A stretch of DNA of 64,000 bases from Minisyncoccota bacterium (GCA_023229825.1 JALNYN010000006.1:11549-75548); one strand, 5' to 3'. Shown: positions 1-8,910, counted from the first letter of the stretch. A program made the numbers and translations. The notes: generated by a model not told the origin, from the letters alone.

Positions 1-45
1 CACCTCAGGCGGTGGTTTCAGCATTACATAACTCTGTCACCCCGT

Positions 46-123
46 CGTCATACCGGACAGGGATCCGGTATCCACGTCGTCGTGCGGGTAAACGTGGATT
101 CCGGCTCGCTGGCCGGAATGACG
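46..123. repeat. REP-like palindromic repeat, copy 1
   Basis: Two palindromic halves: a left half around CGGACAGGGATCCG and a right half around TTCCGGCTCGCTGGCCGGAA, joined by a short linker and closed by GTCAT/ATGAC ends. The same layout recurs at 3481, 3940, 11834, 30078 and 55331, with half copies at 30520, 30605, 50139 and 61729. It lies between genes and codes for nothing convincing. Confidence 0.8.
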
Positions 124-157
124 AATCGGTGTATATTTGTTTTTCGGATCTGACAAC

Positions 158-1399
158 TCATTGTGTACTCTTCAGTGCACAGTGGATGAATTTCTCTAAA
201 TTAATTTCAGACTGTTCCTTCTGTGGCGAGCTTCCCGTACCCATAAAAAACCACATAAAAACAGCGAGAGCGGCTGATGCCGTGAGTGCAGCAAAAGCAA
301 AAGCGTAAGCGGGATCAAAGACCCATAATGCACCGGCGATCACCGAGGCGGGAAGATACATTAAACCGGTGACAAAATTGTACATTCCGATGGCTGTGGC
401 CCGGCGGTCTTTTTCCATGTCGGAAATAAACGCCTTGCTCTGCGCTTCATCAATACTGTAAAAAATACCGAACAGCAAAAAGAGAACGATCACTTGCCAT
501 TTCTCCGAAGCAAAAACGAAGCCGAGAGACATGCTGATATACGCGAGATACCCGATCATTATGATATACTTTCGCCCGATCACATCGCCGAGCTTGCCGA
601 CTGGCGCCGATACCAGCACGAAAGAAATATTGAAAAGCGCGTAAAGAAGAACGACATCTTTAATGGTAAAGCCGATATCATACGCCTTCAAAAGAAGAAA
701 TCCAAAACTGAAATACGCCAGAGAAAAAATACTCGCGGGAATAAGATACGTTTTAAATTTTTCACCCAAAGCCCCCCATGCTTTTCCAATGTCTTCTCTT
801 TCGTGCGGAATTCCCGGACGATCTTTGGTCAGAGAAAGAACAAGAACGGAAAGTGCCGCCGCGATTATGGCAAAGATAAAAATAGTGCGGAACGTACCCG
901 TGCTTGTTCCGAAACGAGCAAGTAAAAAATAGGCAATGAGCGGACCAACGACCGCACCCGATTTGTCCATCGCTTTGTGCACGCCAAAAGCATATCCCCT
1001 ATTCCTTTCTTCCGCGACATCCGCAAGCCATGCATCCCGGGGAGGACCGCGAAAACTTTTTCCCAAACGTTCAATGATGCGGAACGAGGCGAGCAGAGCA
1101 ACGGAACTCCCGATCAAAAGCATTACTTTCGACAGCGTTGAAAAACCGTAACCGGCGAGAGTAAGCCGTTTCCTTTTTCCGGACCGATCCGATAGCCATC
1201 CGGAAAGGTAATCCAATGAAGACGCACAAAAGTCTGAAACGCCTTCTATCATGCCAAGGATCCCGGCTGAAGCGCCGACGACCACCGTAAAAAATATGGA
1301 AAATACGGAAAAGATCGCCTCGGAACTGACATCCGTCAAAAAACTGACCAACCCGAGCCGAAGCACATCCGGATGCACATCTAAAAATCTTTTTTTCAT
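158..1399 (-). CDS. MFS transporter
   Basis: Major facilitator superfamily permease of about 413 residues with roughly a dozen hydrophobic segments. The loop after the second segment carries a GWLSDRSGKRK stretch, the classic MFS loop 2-3 signature (GxLxDRxGRRK). A second, related loop (GKLGDVIGRK) opens the C-terminal half, as expected for the duplicated fold. The substrate cannot be read from the sequence. A TTG 18 bases upstream would overlap the preceding gene, so I chose the ATG at 1399, four bases after that gene's stop. It is probably co-transcribed with the two helical hypothetical genes upstream. Confidence 0.85.
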   Translation of the reverse strand: MKKRFLDVHPDVLRLGLVSFLTDVSSEAIFSVFSIFFTVVVGASAGILGMIEGVSDFCASSLDYLSGWLSDRSGKRKRLTLAGYGFSTLSKVMLLIGSSVALLASFRIIERLGKSFRGPPRDAWLADVAEERNRGYAFGVHKAMDKSGAVVGPLIAYFLLARFGTSTGTFRTIFIFAIIAAALSVLVLSLTKDRPGIPHEREDIGKAWGALGEKFKTYLIPASIFSLAYFSFGFLLLKAYDIGFTIKDVVLLYALFNISFVLVSAPVGKLGDVIGRKYIIMIGYLAYISMSLGFVFASEKWQVIVLFLLFGIFYSIDEAQSKAFISDMEKDRRATAIGMYNFVTGLMYLPASVIAGALWVFDPAYAFAFAALTASAALAVFMWFFMGTGSSPQKEQSEINLEKFIHCALKSTQ

Positions 1400-1403
1400 A
1401 GTA

Positions 1404-3164
1404 TTATTCTTTTTCAATTTTCTTTTCTCTGAATTCTTTTCTGCTCAACCCTTCTATCGTGTCAGGAAGCGCAGTTCCAAGTTTTGATGAGTATTCTTTT
1501 GCAACGGCAAGCAACAGGTCTGAACTTTTATCCGGAGAATCCTCCACGCTTCTCATTAATGACCACGCTCCTCCGGCGACCTCCACCCGAGCATCCCCGC
1601 GATCGTTGGCTTCTCTGACAATACGCCGAGAATCCGCATCGGAGGGCGAATACCACCCGCCCTCAATAAAAACAAACCCGTCTTTCGTTTTATAATTTTT
1701 CACGCACAATCCGGAAAGCTTTCCCGCCATTTTAACTAAAATCGAATCGTTCACCAAAACGACCGCGTCGTTCGCAAGCGATTCGACGAGCAGCGGCTCC
1801 GCTTCGGGGCAAAGATACCATCCGGTATGTCCCGGCTTGATCGTTTGTTCAAAAGAAGAAACAACGGGTCGAAGCGCAACCCTCGTTTCCGGAGGTAATT
1901 CTGAAAAAGGGATCATGGACAAAAGCATCCCGATATGGAAACGATGCTTTTCGATATTTTTTACCGCAATGCCGATAAGCTCCGAAACGATCGGAAGATG
2001 CACGGTTTGCGAAACATCTATCGGGCGCAGCGGGGCGAGTTTCTCACTGATAGCCGTCGATGATCGAAAGAGCTGTTTCAAAATTTTGGCGTGCCATGGC
2101 TCCATTTCTGTTCGCAGTCGTTCAAGAAATTTTTCGCGATCACCCTCGGGGATATCCAAAAGCAGGTCCCCGAGAAAATCTAAATTCCCGAACAAGCGTT
2201 CTTTCTCGTTATCGGAAATGATCTCCATCCGTTCGTCTCCTTTTTCTGAAATGGAAATTTCCCTCGTTTCCTCGATAAGTTTTTCGGCTGTTTTTTCAAA
2301 CTCGGGATGTGCTGACAAAAAAATGGTCAGTCCTTTTTTTAGCAAAACACCTTGTCCTCGCGCGAGGATCTCGGGAAGCAGATGCTCTATCGTGACCAGA
2401 AGATCGGACACGGATGACACCTCCTTTTCCAAAAGTGAAGAATTTTCTTCCGCCTCTCTCCCCGCTTTCGCGCGGTCGATCGACCCGGAAAGCGCGGCAA
2501 ACATGTCATCGATAAAAAACGTTCCCCTCCACGAGCGGTCGGAAGACAAGGCATCGGACATCATTCTCGAAACCGATTCAACATCATCCGAAAAGGACAT
2601 GATCTCGATCTCTTTCGGTCCGAATTTTTTTCCCAAAAAACATTCTCTGAGGATCGACGGAATAACTTCGGTAAGTTCCGAATGCTCGCGGAACACATTG
2701 CAAAGGCCCGTTGACAGAGACGCTTGGTCAAAGGAGTCGGGTCTCTGATATGACCTGATAAACCTCGGGAGGATATCCGCAAAAAACCTCGCCTCCTCGT
2801 CTGTCGGACGGACTCTTGATAGCGCGTTCTTTAATAAAATGAAAAAGTTGTTCGCATATTTGACTGAGACCTCCTCGTTTTCATTTTTTGAAAAGGCATC
2901 CAGATATTCAAGAAATGAAGAAAAGGAGAGATCGTATGATGCATTTTGAAACGCCAAATACAGTTCATGAAATTCTTCGCCTGACGCCGTTTCGAGTGCG
3001 GCGGCTGAGATACCCGCCGATTCGGTTTTTTTTGCTCCGCTGAGCCCGCTCAATGCCAGCGAAGGATCGGACTCGGCCTGTCCTCGGAGCGCGGCGATCC
3101 TTCTCTCTATCTTCCCTTCCAACCGTCGGCGGATCTCATCTAGATCTTGATTAATTTCCTCCAT
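1404..3164 (-). CDS. Large helical hypothetical protein
   Basis: About 586 residues that I do not recognise. The N-terminus is charged and predicted coiled coil (EEINQDLDEIRRRLEGKIE), and most of the rest is amphipathic helix without signal peptide or membrane segment, so a cytoplasmic protein is likely. The C-terminal third is more beta-like, with a glycine/tryptophan-rich patch (FVFIEGGWYSPSDADSR). It starts six bases after the small gene at 3171-3422 and ends four bases before the MFS gene, which indicates one transcription unit. No catalytic motif is visible. Confidence 0.65.
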   Translation of the reverse strand: MEEINQDLDEIRRRLEGKIERRIAALRGQAESDPSLALSGLSGAKKTESAGISAAALETASGEEFHELYLAFQNASYDLSFSSFLEYLDAFSKNENEEVSVKYANNFFILLKNALSRVRPTDEEARFFADILPRFIRSYQRPDSFDQASLSTGLCNVFREHSELTEVIPSILRECFLGKKFGPKEIEIMSFSDDVESVSRMMSDALSSDRSWRGTFFIDDMFAALSGSIDRAKAGREAEENSSLLEKEVSSVSDLLVTIEHLLPEILARGQGVLLKKGLTIFLSAHPEFEKTAEKLIEETREISISEKGDERMEIISDNEKERLFGNLDFLGDLLLDIPEGDREKFLERLRTEMEPWHAKILKQLFRSSTAISEKLAPLRPIDVSQTVHLPIVSELIGIAVKNIEKHRFHIGMLLSMIPFSELPPETRVALRPVVSSFEQTIKPGHTGWYLCPEAEPLLVESLANDAVVLVNDSILVKMAGKLSGLCVKNYKTKDGFVFIEGGWYSPSDADSRRIVREANDRGDARVEVAGGAWSLMRSVEDSPDKSSDLLLAVAKEYSSKLGTALPDTIEGLSRKEFREKKIEKE

Positions 3165-3170
3165 AAAGTT

Positions 3171-3422
3171 TCAGTTATTCTCAGTTTTGCAAAGAGCTTG
3201 TAAATCCAGACGAAGAAGCGGATCGGAAAGAAATTCATATTTCCGCATAATTTTCTCGATCGCGTGAAAAACATCTTCTTCTTTCAAAGATAGATCAAGC
3301 AGAAATTCAACATCACCCGCGATATCGGAAACCGACTTCTCATCAAGTTCTTTATTCTCCAGTTTATCCAAAAGTGAAAGTGACACCGCTTTTTTCACCG
3401 CATTGGTAAGTGGCGTGTTCAT
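3171..3422 (-). CDS. Small helical hypothetical protein
   Basis: An 83-residue, acidic, mostly helical protein beginning MNTPLTNAVKKAVSLSLLDK. It has no signal peptide, membrane segment or metal-binding motif. It leads a three-gene minus-strand unit: its TGA stop is six bases from the ATG of the large helical gene. The tight spacing is the main argument that it is real. It may be a partner of the downstream large helical protein, but that is only inferred from position. Confidence 0.55.
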   Translation of the reverse strand: MNTPLTNAVKKAVSLSLLDKLENKELDEKSVSDIAGDVEFLLDLSLKEEDVFHAIEKIMRKYEFLSDPLLRLDLQALCKTENN

Positions 3423-3480
3423 ATCTGGATATTATAAGATACCGCGCAAAAAAAGACTACACCGAAGAAGTGAGCGGTCC

Positions 3481-3547
3481 GTCATTCCGGACCGGGATCC
3501 ATGTCGGTAACGGTACAAGTGGATTCTGAATCCAGTTCAGGATGACG
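3481..3547. repeat. REP-like palindromic repeat, copy 2
   Basis: GTCATTCCGGACCGGGATCC opens the copy and a TGGATTCTGAATCCAG-type half closes it before ATGACG. It sits between the promoter side of the 3171-3422 gene and the end of the YbjQ gene. Confidence 0.8.
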
Positions 3548-3566
3548 AAAAACAAAGCCAGAAATA

Positions 3567-3893
3567 TTAATCCACTATAACCACCGCTGTGCCATAACAG
3601 AGGACTTCCGTTACTCCTCCCATGATATCATTGGCATCATAACGTACGCCGATAATGGCGTTCGCGCCCTTGGTTTCGGCGTTTTTGATCATGAGGTCAA
3701 ACGAATCCTCTCTCGTCTTTTCGCATAAACTGGTAAACAAGGTGATGTTTCCTCCCACCAGAGTTTGGAGCGATCCGCCGATCGACCCGAAAATAGATCG
3801 GGAACGCACCGTAATACCGCGAACCAAACCGAGGTTCTTGGTAATCTTCTTTCCCGGGAGTTCAAAAGCCGTGGTGATATTTTCGTGGTTCAT
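3567..3893 (-). CDS. YbjQ/UPF0145 family protein
   Basis: A 108-residue protein matching the small YbjQ (UPF0145, PF01906-type) family in length and order of motifs. It has an N-terminal strand with a [16 protein letters not shown] segment, a central helix with amphipathic spacing, the hallmark [12 protein letters not shown] segment near residues 75-87, and a terminal strand CYGTAVVIV. Members form pentameric beta/alpha rings; some are suspected metal binders, but no enzymatic role is established. It is flanked on both sides by REP-like repeats, so it is probably a single-gene transcript. Confidence 0.85.
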   Translation of the reverse strand: MNHENITTAFELPGKKITKNLGLVRGITVRSRSIFGSIGGSLQTLVGGNITLFTSLCEKTREDSFDLMIKNAETKGANAIIGVRYDANDIMGGVTEVLCYGTAVVIVD

Positions 3894-3939
3894 GTTTTCA
3901 AAAATTATGTTTTAATATATAAATAATAGGACTCTTTCT

Positions 3940-4045
3940 GTCATCCCGGACCGCGCCGTGCCATGCGTAGCCTTGGCGAAGGATGGATCTCGGGATCCAC
4001 GTCGTTAACGGTACATGTGGATTCTGAATCCAGTTCAGAATGACG
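3940..4045. repeat. REP-like repeat, copy 3, with nested hairpin
   Basis: A REP-like copy (GTCATCCCGG ... CAGAATGACG) whose left half is split by a 26-bp hairpin at 3961-3986 (core CGTAGCCTTGGCGAAG, arms CCAT/ATGG). The same hairpin interrupts the copy near 30536. Confidence 0.8.
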
Positions 4046-4053
4046 GTAATAGT

Positions 4054-4794
4054 TTAAGCTCCGCTTTTTTCCGCGTGCTCGTTCCATTTCTCTCTTTGCG
4101 TTTCGATATCGCCGGGCATAAAACTTTCGGAACTGGCATTGCCGGTTTTTGGGCGGGAAATATACAGGCGGCGCTCTTTGGTATCGAGAAGGACAAGCTC
4201 GGTATTGTGACTGAGACTGTCGGTGGGAAGTTTCGGTCCGGTAATAACAACAGGGTCAAAACCGAAAACATTTGAAACTTCGTTTTTCAAGAGATCGATC
4301 GAATCGACATACCGATTTTCATATCGTGCAAATCCGCTGTTGTACTCACCGCCGACGATAACGATGTCGACAGAACCCGGAACACAACCTTCTTTGAGAT
4401 CCTCCAACCGCGTATGCAGATCGGAAATGAATTTTTTATGCAATGCTTCCCCCGGCAAAACAAGACCCGGAAATTGGTGGCTCAGGAAAGAAATATTTTC
4501 ATCGGTCCATTTATCTTTTCCCACACCGGCTACCCCGGTACACATAATATACCCTTCGGAAACTTTATTGTCAGTGCTTAATGGAGAAATGGAAAAGCTG
4601 TCTTTATAGTCCACGTTTTTGACTTCCCAACTCTTCTCCGCTTCTGATATCATTTGTTTAATGTCGGCGGACCGCATCGACGTCTCATCATCATATCCTT
4701 CCACACAAGCCATGATCGGGCGCTCGCCGTTTGTGAGGTGTTCCGAATGAATCGTGCTTATTTCTTTCTGCGGCTCTGGTTCCATGCTGTTCAT
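4054..4794 (-). CDS. Hypothetical protein
   Basis: A 246-residue soluble protein that I do not recognise. The first 60 residues are polar and probably disordered. The remainder alternates strands and helices, with a strand SVDIVIVGGEY, a helix YVDSIDLLKNEVSNVFG, and a final strand pair NTELVLLDTKERRLYISR. This order faintly recalls CheD-like or other small alpha/beta folds, but the Cys-His pair of CheD deamidases is not seen, so I do not assign it. It is flanked by REP copy 3 and by the VOC gene, on the same strand. Confidence 0.6.
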   Translation of the reverse strand: MNSMEPEPQKEISTIHSEHLTNGERPIMACVEGYDDETSMRSADIKQMISEAEKSWEVKNVDYKDSFSISPLSTDNKVSEGYIMCTGVAGVGKDKWTDENISFLSHQFPGLVLPGEALHKKFISDLHTRLEDLKEGCVPGSVDIVIVGGEYNSGFARYENRYVDSIDLLKNEVSNVFGFDPVVITGPKLPTDSLSHNTELVLLDTKERRLYISRPKTGNASSESFMPGDIETQREKWNEHAEKSGA

Positions 4795-4847
4795 TATACT
4801 ATGTTCGAAGAAATACTGAAATTGACCAAATATCTCATACGATTATT

Positions 4848-5780
4848 TTACATCGGCTTTGGATCGGCATTTTCGCCAGAATAGGCTTTTTCCAGAGTTT
4901 CGATATCGAATTTTTTCATTTCTAAGAATGCTTTGGTCACGCGCTCAACTTGATCGGGGGTACCTTCGCGCATCATCTCGCCCAAGCGGTTCGGAGAGAT
5001 CTGCCATGAGACGCCATAAACATCTTTCAACCATCCGCACTGCTCAGCTTTCGGATCGGCTGATAATTTTTTCCAGTAGCGATCGATCTCGTCCTGACTA
5101 TCGCAATTGACCATGAGAGAAACTGCCTCATTGAAACCGAAGCCGTGCGGAAGCGCGCTATCCATTGCAGTGAACCACTGCCCTTCCAGCATAAAATCGG
5201 TGAACATGACCGTCCCTTCCGCTTCAGGTTCAGATCCTGCGGGGTACGTCGCGAGAGTGCCGCGTTTTGTGTTCTCGAAAACCGAAAGATAAAAATCGGT
5301 CGCTTCCTTCGCTTTTCCGCTTACATCGCCGGTGAACATGAGCGAGGGAATAATAGGCGGACGTTCTTCCCCTGCTGGATCAGTGAGAATGAGCTGCCAG
5401 GAAAGCCCATATTTATCTTCCGTCCATCCGTAGTGTTTGCTGAACGGATAAGCATCGAGCGGCATGAGGACCTTTCCGCCGTCCGAAAGTTTTTTCCATA
5501 TTTCATCAAGCTGAGACTTCGCATTCTTATCTCGCGACGGATCAAAATTCACCATAAAAGAGATCGACGGATTGAATTTAAAATACGGTCCGGCGCTGAT
5601 CGACATGAAAGAATAGCCCATAATTTCGAAATTCACGACCTCAGCATCACCGGACGGAGTATCGTGGAGCACCGATGTGTGCGTGATCTTTGAATTCGGA
5701 AATATCGAAGTATAAAATTGTGCAGCCTCCTTCGCCTCTTTATCGTACCAAAGATGCGGTATTATTTTTTGATTTTTCAT
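4848..5780 (-). CDS. Two-domain VOC (PhnB-like) protein
   Basis: A 310-residue protein with two tandem PhnB-type (3-dmu-9_3-mt, PF06983) vicinal-oxygen-chelate domains. The first begins KIIPHLWYDKEAKEAAQFY with SIFPNSKI, and the second begins around residue 150 with PSLMFTGDVSGKAKEATDFY. Both end with a YGVSWQ/YGLSWQ strand typical of the family. Such proteins are often glyoxalase-like or antibiotic-resistance-like, but PhnB-type members mostly lack a proven reaction. The gene appears to stand alone. Confidence 0.88.
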   Translation of the reverse strand: MKNQKIIPHLWYDKEAKEAAQFYTSIFPNSKITHTSVLHDTPSGDAEVVNFEIMGYSFMSISAGPYFKFNPSISFMVNFDPSRDKNAKSQLDEIWKKLSDGGKVLMPLDAYPFSKHYGWTEDKYGLSWQLILTDPAGEERPPIIPSLMFTGDVSGKAKEATDFYLSVFENTKRGTLATYPAGSEPEAEGTVMFTDFMLEGQWFTAMDSALPHGFGFNEAVSLMVNCDSQDEIDRYWKKLSADPKAEQCGWLKDVYGVSWQISPNRLGEMMREGTPDQVERVTKAFLEMKKFDIETLEKAYSGENADPKPM

Positions 5781-5955
5781 AGCGCTTGATTATATCTCCC
5801 TTGAATTAAGTTTTTATAAAGACGCAGATCTTTCTCACTCCGTCCGCCAGCTGGCGGATTGATCCGGAGTCGGCACGCCGAAACACGAGACAAGGCGCTC
5901 GGCTTTTTGCGAGCGGAATCTATCCCGAATTCCACGATCAATTGAAAATTCGGAA
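5781..5955. other. Intergenic spacer with inverted repeats
   Basis: Holds a perfect 15-bp palindrome CCGCCAGCTGGCGGA-type sequence near 5850-5865, then GCCGAAACACGAG and CTCGGCTTTTTGCGAG hairpins. The CCGCCAGCTGGCG motif recurs in the tRNA-Arg-linked element near 50338. No gene is seen. Confidence 0.45.
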
Positions 5956-7077
5956 CTACCGAATGTTACCAATGGAATTTTTCACTGTATCATGCTTCGT
6001 CTTGAGCACATTTGAAACATCTCCAAGGGCCTGTGATACATGGCCGGCGTTCAAAACTGTGGAATTATCGATCCCCCATTTTGATGGGTTGAAGACACCG
6101 GACAATTCCGCCTTCAGTTCGCCGGATTTGAAAGTTTTTTTCACAAAAATATTCCACCACGGCAGGCGAACATTTATTGCTTCGCTACTGCTCGCCGTGA
6201 AATTGAGAGTAACGAACGACGACATGTTTACCGGAATGAAACCGAAGAGTTTTCCTTCTTCGACGGATTCGATCTGCAATGAATCTTTATTGATCTTAAT
6301 CCCTTTTATCGCCGCGTCGTTGAGCGCTACAGCCTCAGCATAGATTTTTAAATCTTCTGACCGTTTCACCTTCTCAGGATGCGCGATTATCTCCTCTTTC
6401 TTCTCAGGGTCCCAGCCTCGGACGGTCACTTTCTTTTCTCGCTCTGGCTCAGAAAGAGATGCATCGCCGCGCAATTCACCAATATCATCTCCATCGATCT
6501 CAATGTTCAAAAGATCGAAATCAGGGTCGCCCACTATCTCACTCTCTTTATCAGTGAGAGAATCATCTCCAATATCCTTCCCGTCCGCGTCGACGGGGGT
6601 TCGGGGCGTTGCTTTCAAATCAAAATCGGGGTCGCCCGTCTGCGGCGTTGAGATCTTCACGGTCGGACCTTGAGCATCGACAGTGAAGGTCGCTTTTTGT
6701 TCAACTGCCTCGCTGCCATCTGCATCAATGACAATGAGTTCAAAAACATACGTGCCGGGGATTGCCGGTATAAATGTCGGCTTGAGTGCGGTCCTGTTTG
6801 AAAGCGAAGCGGTCGGACCGCTCACTTGCCGCCATTCAAATTTCCGGATCGCACCATCGTCTTGGCTTTTTGAACCGTCGAGGACAAAAGGTTTCCCAGC
6901 CACTCCGACTTCAGTCCCTACAGAGAGGCTACTTTTTATACTAACCGGAGAAGTTTTGACCGTCGCCGAACTTTGCTCCGTAATAGAAGAACGCGTCGAG
7001 ACCCCCTCGGCAAAAACAAAAGAACCGAACAAGAAAGGTACCACACTTGCCACACACAAACTCAATATAGTTTTCAT
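5956..7077 (-). CDS. Secreted PKD-domain protein with FGFIPV/PWW C-terminal domain
   Basis: A 373-residue exported protein. A signal peptide (MKTILSLCVASVVPFLFGSF, cleavage likely after VFA) precedes a PKD-like immunoglobulin domain at about 50-135, with SKSQDDGAIRKFEWRQVSGP. An acidic linker follows, containing a repeated GDPDFDL motif. The C-terminal domain at about 265-345 includes LFGFIPVNM and RLPWWNIFVKK. This last domain recurs in the secreted protein at 13460-14392, which has EILGFVPVKY and KPWWLFFAK. PKD domains usually mediate surface contacts; the function of the shared C-terminal domain is unknown. Confidence 0.8.
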   Translation of the reverse strand: MKTILSLCVASVVPFLFGSFVFAEGVSTRSSITEQSSATVKTSPVSIKSSLSVGTEVGVAGKPFVLDGSKSQDDGAIRKFEWRQVSGPTASLSNRTALKPTFIPAIPGTYVFELIVIDADGSEAVEQKATFTVDAQGPTVKISTPQTGDPDFDLKATPRTPVDADGKDIGDDSLTDKESEIVGDPDFDLLNIEIDGDDIGELRGDASLSEPEREKKVTVRGWDPEKKEEIIAHPEKVKRSEDLKIYAEAVALNDAAIKGIKINKDSLQIESVEEGKLFGFIPVNMSSFVTLNFTASSSEAINVRLPWWNIFVKKTFKSGELKAELSGVFNPSKWGIDNSTVLNAGHVSQALGDVSNVLKTKHDTVKNSIGNIR

Positions 7078-7170
7078 AAATTATTTATTACATTTTCAAT
7101 TAATCTACTATTGTATCACGAGTAGCGATTTTTTACACACAAAAGCACCGGGATTGACCCGGTTGCTTGC

Positions 7171-7779
7171 TTAGAATGACCCCGTTTTTACTTCTCCGCC
7201 GCGTTTATAATTGGCGAAAATTACGCCGCTCGGGGAATGAGAGGATCCTTTTAAAATAAATGCGGCGGGGATCGCACCGTCAGCAAAGAGACGCTTTCCG
7301 GCACCGAGCGTGATCGGAAAAATTTTGAGCCACAGCTCGTCAACGAGATCGTTTTTGAGAAGTGTTTGAATTAAATTACCGCTGCCATGCACTTGAATCT
7401 CGGGACCATTCTCTTGTTTTAATTTCTTGATCTCCTTTACCGCGTCGTCTTTGAGAACCACCGTTTTCTCCCAATCGGAATCAGACTCGGTCAGCGTGGT
7501 CGAAACTACGTATTTTGTCGCGCGATTGATTCCCGTTCCTATGACCCCGTCATTATGCTCCGGCCAATATGGTTTCCAAATGCCGTAGGTTATTCTTCCA
7601 AGAAGCAAGTCGAAGGGATGTCCCATTTGTTCATCCATGATCTTACTTCCATACTCGTCGAAATATGGAAATGTCCATCCGCCATACTTGAAACCGCCCG
7701 AAGTATCCTCTGTCGGTCCGCCCGGTGCCTGCATCACGCCGTCAAGCGTGATCATTGATAGTACGATGATCTTTCTCAT
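7171..7779 (-). CDS. Dihydrofolate reductase-family protein (RibD_C type)
   Basis: About 202 residues of the YyaP/YwjB branch of the RibD C-terminal/DHFR-like fold. Visible family features are the N-terminal strand RKIIVLSMITLDGVMQAPGG, the DLLLGRITYGIW segment, VHGSGNLIQTLLKNDLVDE, and ITLGAGKRLF near the C-terminus. Relatives bind NADPH, but the physiological substrate is mostly unknown. The ATG at 7779 starts exactly at the conserved RKIIV strand; an upstream start would add six unconserved residues. It probably forms a single-gene unit. Confidence 0.85.
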   Translation of the reverse strand: MRKIIVLSMITLDGVMQAPGGPTEDTSGGFKYGGWTFPYFDEYGSKIMDEQMGHPFDLLLGRITYGIWKPYWPEHNDGVIGTGINRATKYVVSTTLTESDSDWEKTVVLKDDAVKEIKKLKQENGPEIQVHGSGNLIQTLLKNDLVDELWLKIFPITLGAGKRLFADGAIPAAFILKGSSHSPSGVIFANYKRGGEVKTGSF

Positions 7780-7869
7780 AAAGTGACATATTCGCAAGCG
7801 ATAATAAGTTTTTGATGAAATCGGATACGTTGCGACTTCTCGTAATGACGACTGTCCCCTTTGCCATAT

Positions 7870-8234
7870 TTACATGGTAAATCCAAGCGACAACGGATCG
7901 ATCCTTATTATCTTGTCATCGTCTTCTTTTGGCGCGCCTCTCCCGTCGCAATTGTTCGTTAAAATATAGAGCATACCATCGGGACCGGTGACCACAGTTC
8001 GCAGCCTGCCGAACTCGCCGCTGTAATATTTTTTTGGCTGAGAGATTTTTCCCCGCACATCGACAAGATCAAATGACCATTTACATAGGTCATGCCGGAA
8101 GGCGCCCAAGCTTCCTTCTCTCCGGAATGCAAGATCGGAGACTCCATCCCTTCCTGGGTTTTGTTTCCTTCGATCACCGGCCAGCCATAATTCTTTCCGG
8201 CCTCGATCTTATTCAGTTCGTCAAATCCGGATAG
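7870..8234 (-). pseudogene. Broken PQQ-dependent sugar dehydrogenase fragment
   Basis: Only the C-terminal part of a soluble glucose/sorbosone dehydrogenase (PQQ beta-propeller) remains. One frame gives DELNKIEAGKNYGWP and EAWAPSGMTYVNGHL. A second frame continues with DVRGK, EFGRLRTVVTGPDGMLYI and DDDKIIRIDP. The switch near 8060-8075 is a frameshift inside the conserved strand after GHL. The 5' side has no start and meets a stop about 10 codons upstream of DELN, so most of the gene has been deleted. It is a decayed gene, not a functional enzyme. Confidence 0.8.
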
Positions 8235-8328
8235 GATCCCGGATCTTCATTGAAAGAAAATGATTTCCTCAGGCGTACTAAATCTCTCGCGCAAAAAAGC
8301 GCGAATTTATTATTATTCTATTTTTTGT

Positions 8329-8874
8329 ATGATTGCAAAATCTACTATTGCAAAAACGGTCGGCATTCTTGCCGTTCCTCTTGCTATTATCGGACTCGTT
8401 TCGACATTCCCAGCCGAAACCAAATTGCAAAGCGCAAACGCTGCGAGCGCAGACATGTTCCTTGAAATTGAAGGAATTCCGGGTGAGGCAGGCACAACCC
8501 AAAGCGGCATTGAGATCGAGTCGTGGTCATGGGGAGCGAGCAATCCGAGTAGCGTCGGATCGGGTGGCATGGGGTCGGGAAAAGTCAGTATGCAAGACTT
8601 CCATTTTATGAGAACTTCGGATAACTCCTCGCTTCACGTTCTGCAAGCCGCAGCAAAAGGAACACATTTTCCTAAAGCAACACTCCGCATCGTCAAACCT
8701 GACGGAAGCGCTACAAAAATAACTCTATCTGATTTGATCGTAAGTTCCTACGGAGCAAGTTCCGGAAACGGATCGCCGACCGAATCCTTCACCCTCAATT
8801 TCCAAAAAATTGAATGGACATACGAAAACGGAAAAACATTCACCTGGGATTTAAAAAAGGGAACGAAAATTTAA
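8329..8874 (+). CDS. Exported Hcp-family (type VI tube-like) protein
   Basis: A 181-residue protein whose last ~135 residues follow the Hcp family closely: DMFLEIEGIPGE, IEIESWSWGASNP, GSGKVSMQDFHF, LRIVKPDGS, and a final PTESFTLNFQKIEWTY. Hcp forms hexameric rings that stack into the type VI secretion tube. Unlike classical Hcp it has an N-terminal signal peptide (IAKTVGILAVPLAIIGLVS, cleavage likely after ANAASA). Secreted single-copy Hcp-like proteins exist outside T6SS loci, and no tssB/tssC-like gene is in this window. The ATG at 8329 starts the signal peptide; the open frame extends further upstream but without a better start. Confidence 0.85.
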   Translation: MIAKSTIAKTVGILAVPLAIIGLVSTFPAETKLQSANAASADMFLEIEGIPGEAGTTQSGIEIESWSWGASNPSSVGSGGMGSGKVSMQDFHFMRTSDNSSLHVLQAAAKGTHFPKATLRIVKPDGSATKITLSDLIVSSYGASSGNGSPTESFTLNFQKIEWTYENGKTFTWDLKKGTKI

Positions 8875-8910
8875 TAAAAAAGAGCACACCAACCTGCGTG
8901 CTCTTTTTTC
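8875..8910 (+). terminator. Terminator after the Hcp-like gene
   Basis: AAAAAGAGCAC pairs with GTGCTCTTTTTT across an eight-base loop, starting two bases after the stop codon. Confidence 0.85.

Noticed and set aside
12..308. 98-codon plus-strand frame at the window start
   Set aside because: It runs through REP-like copy 1 and the antisense of the MFS gene; no ribosome site and no protein-like composition.
8329..8874. Hcp-like gene as evidence for a type VI secretion system
   Set aside because: No other T6SS component is in the window, and the product has a signal peptide, so I claim only an Hcp-like protein.
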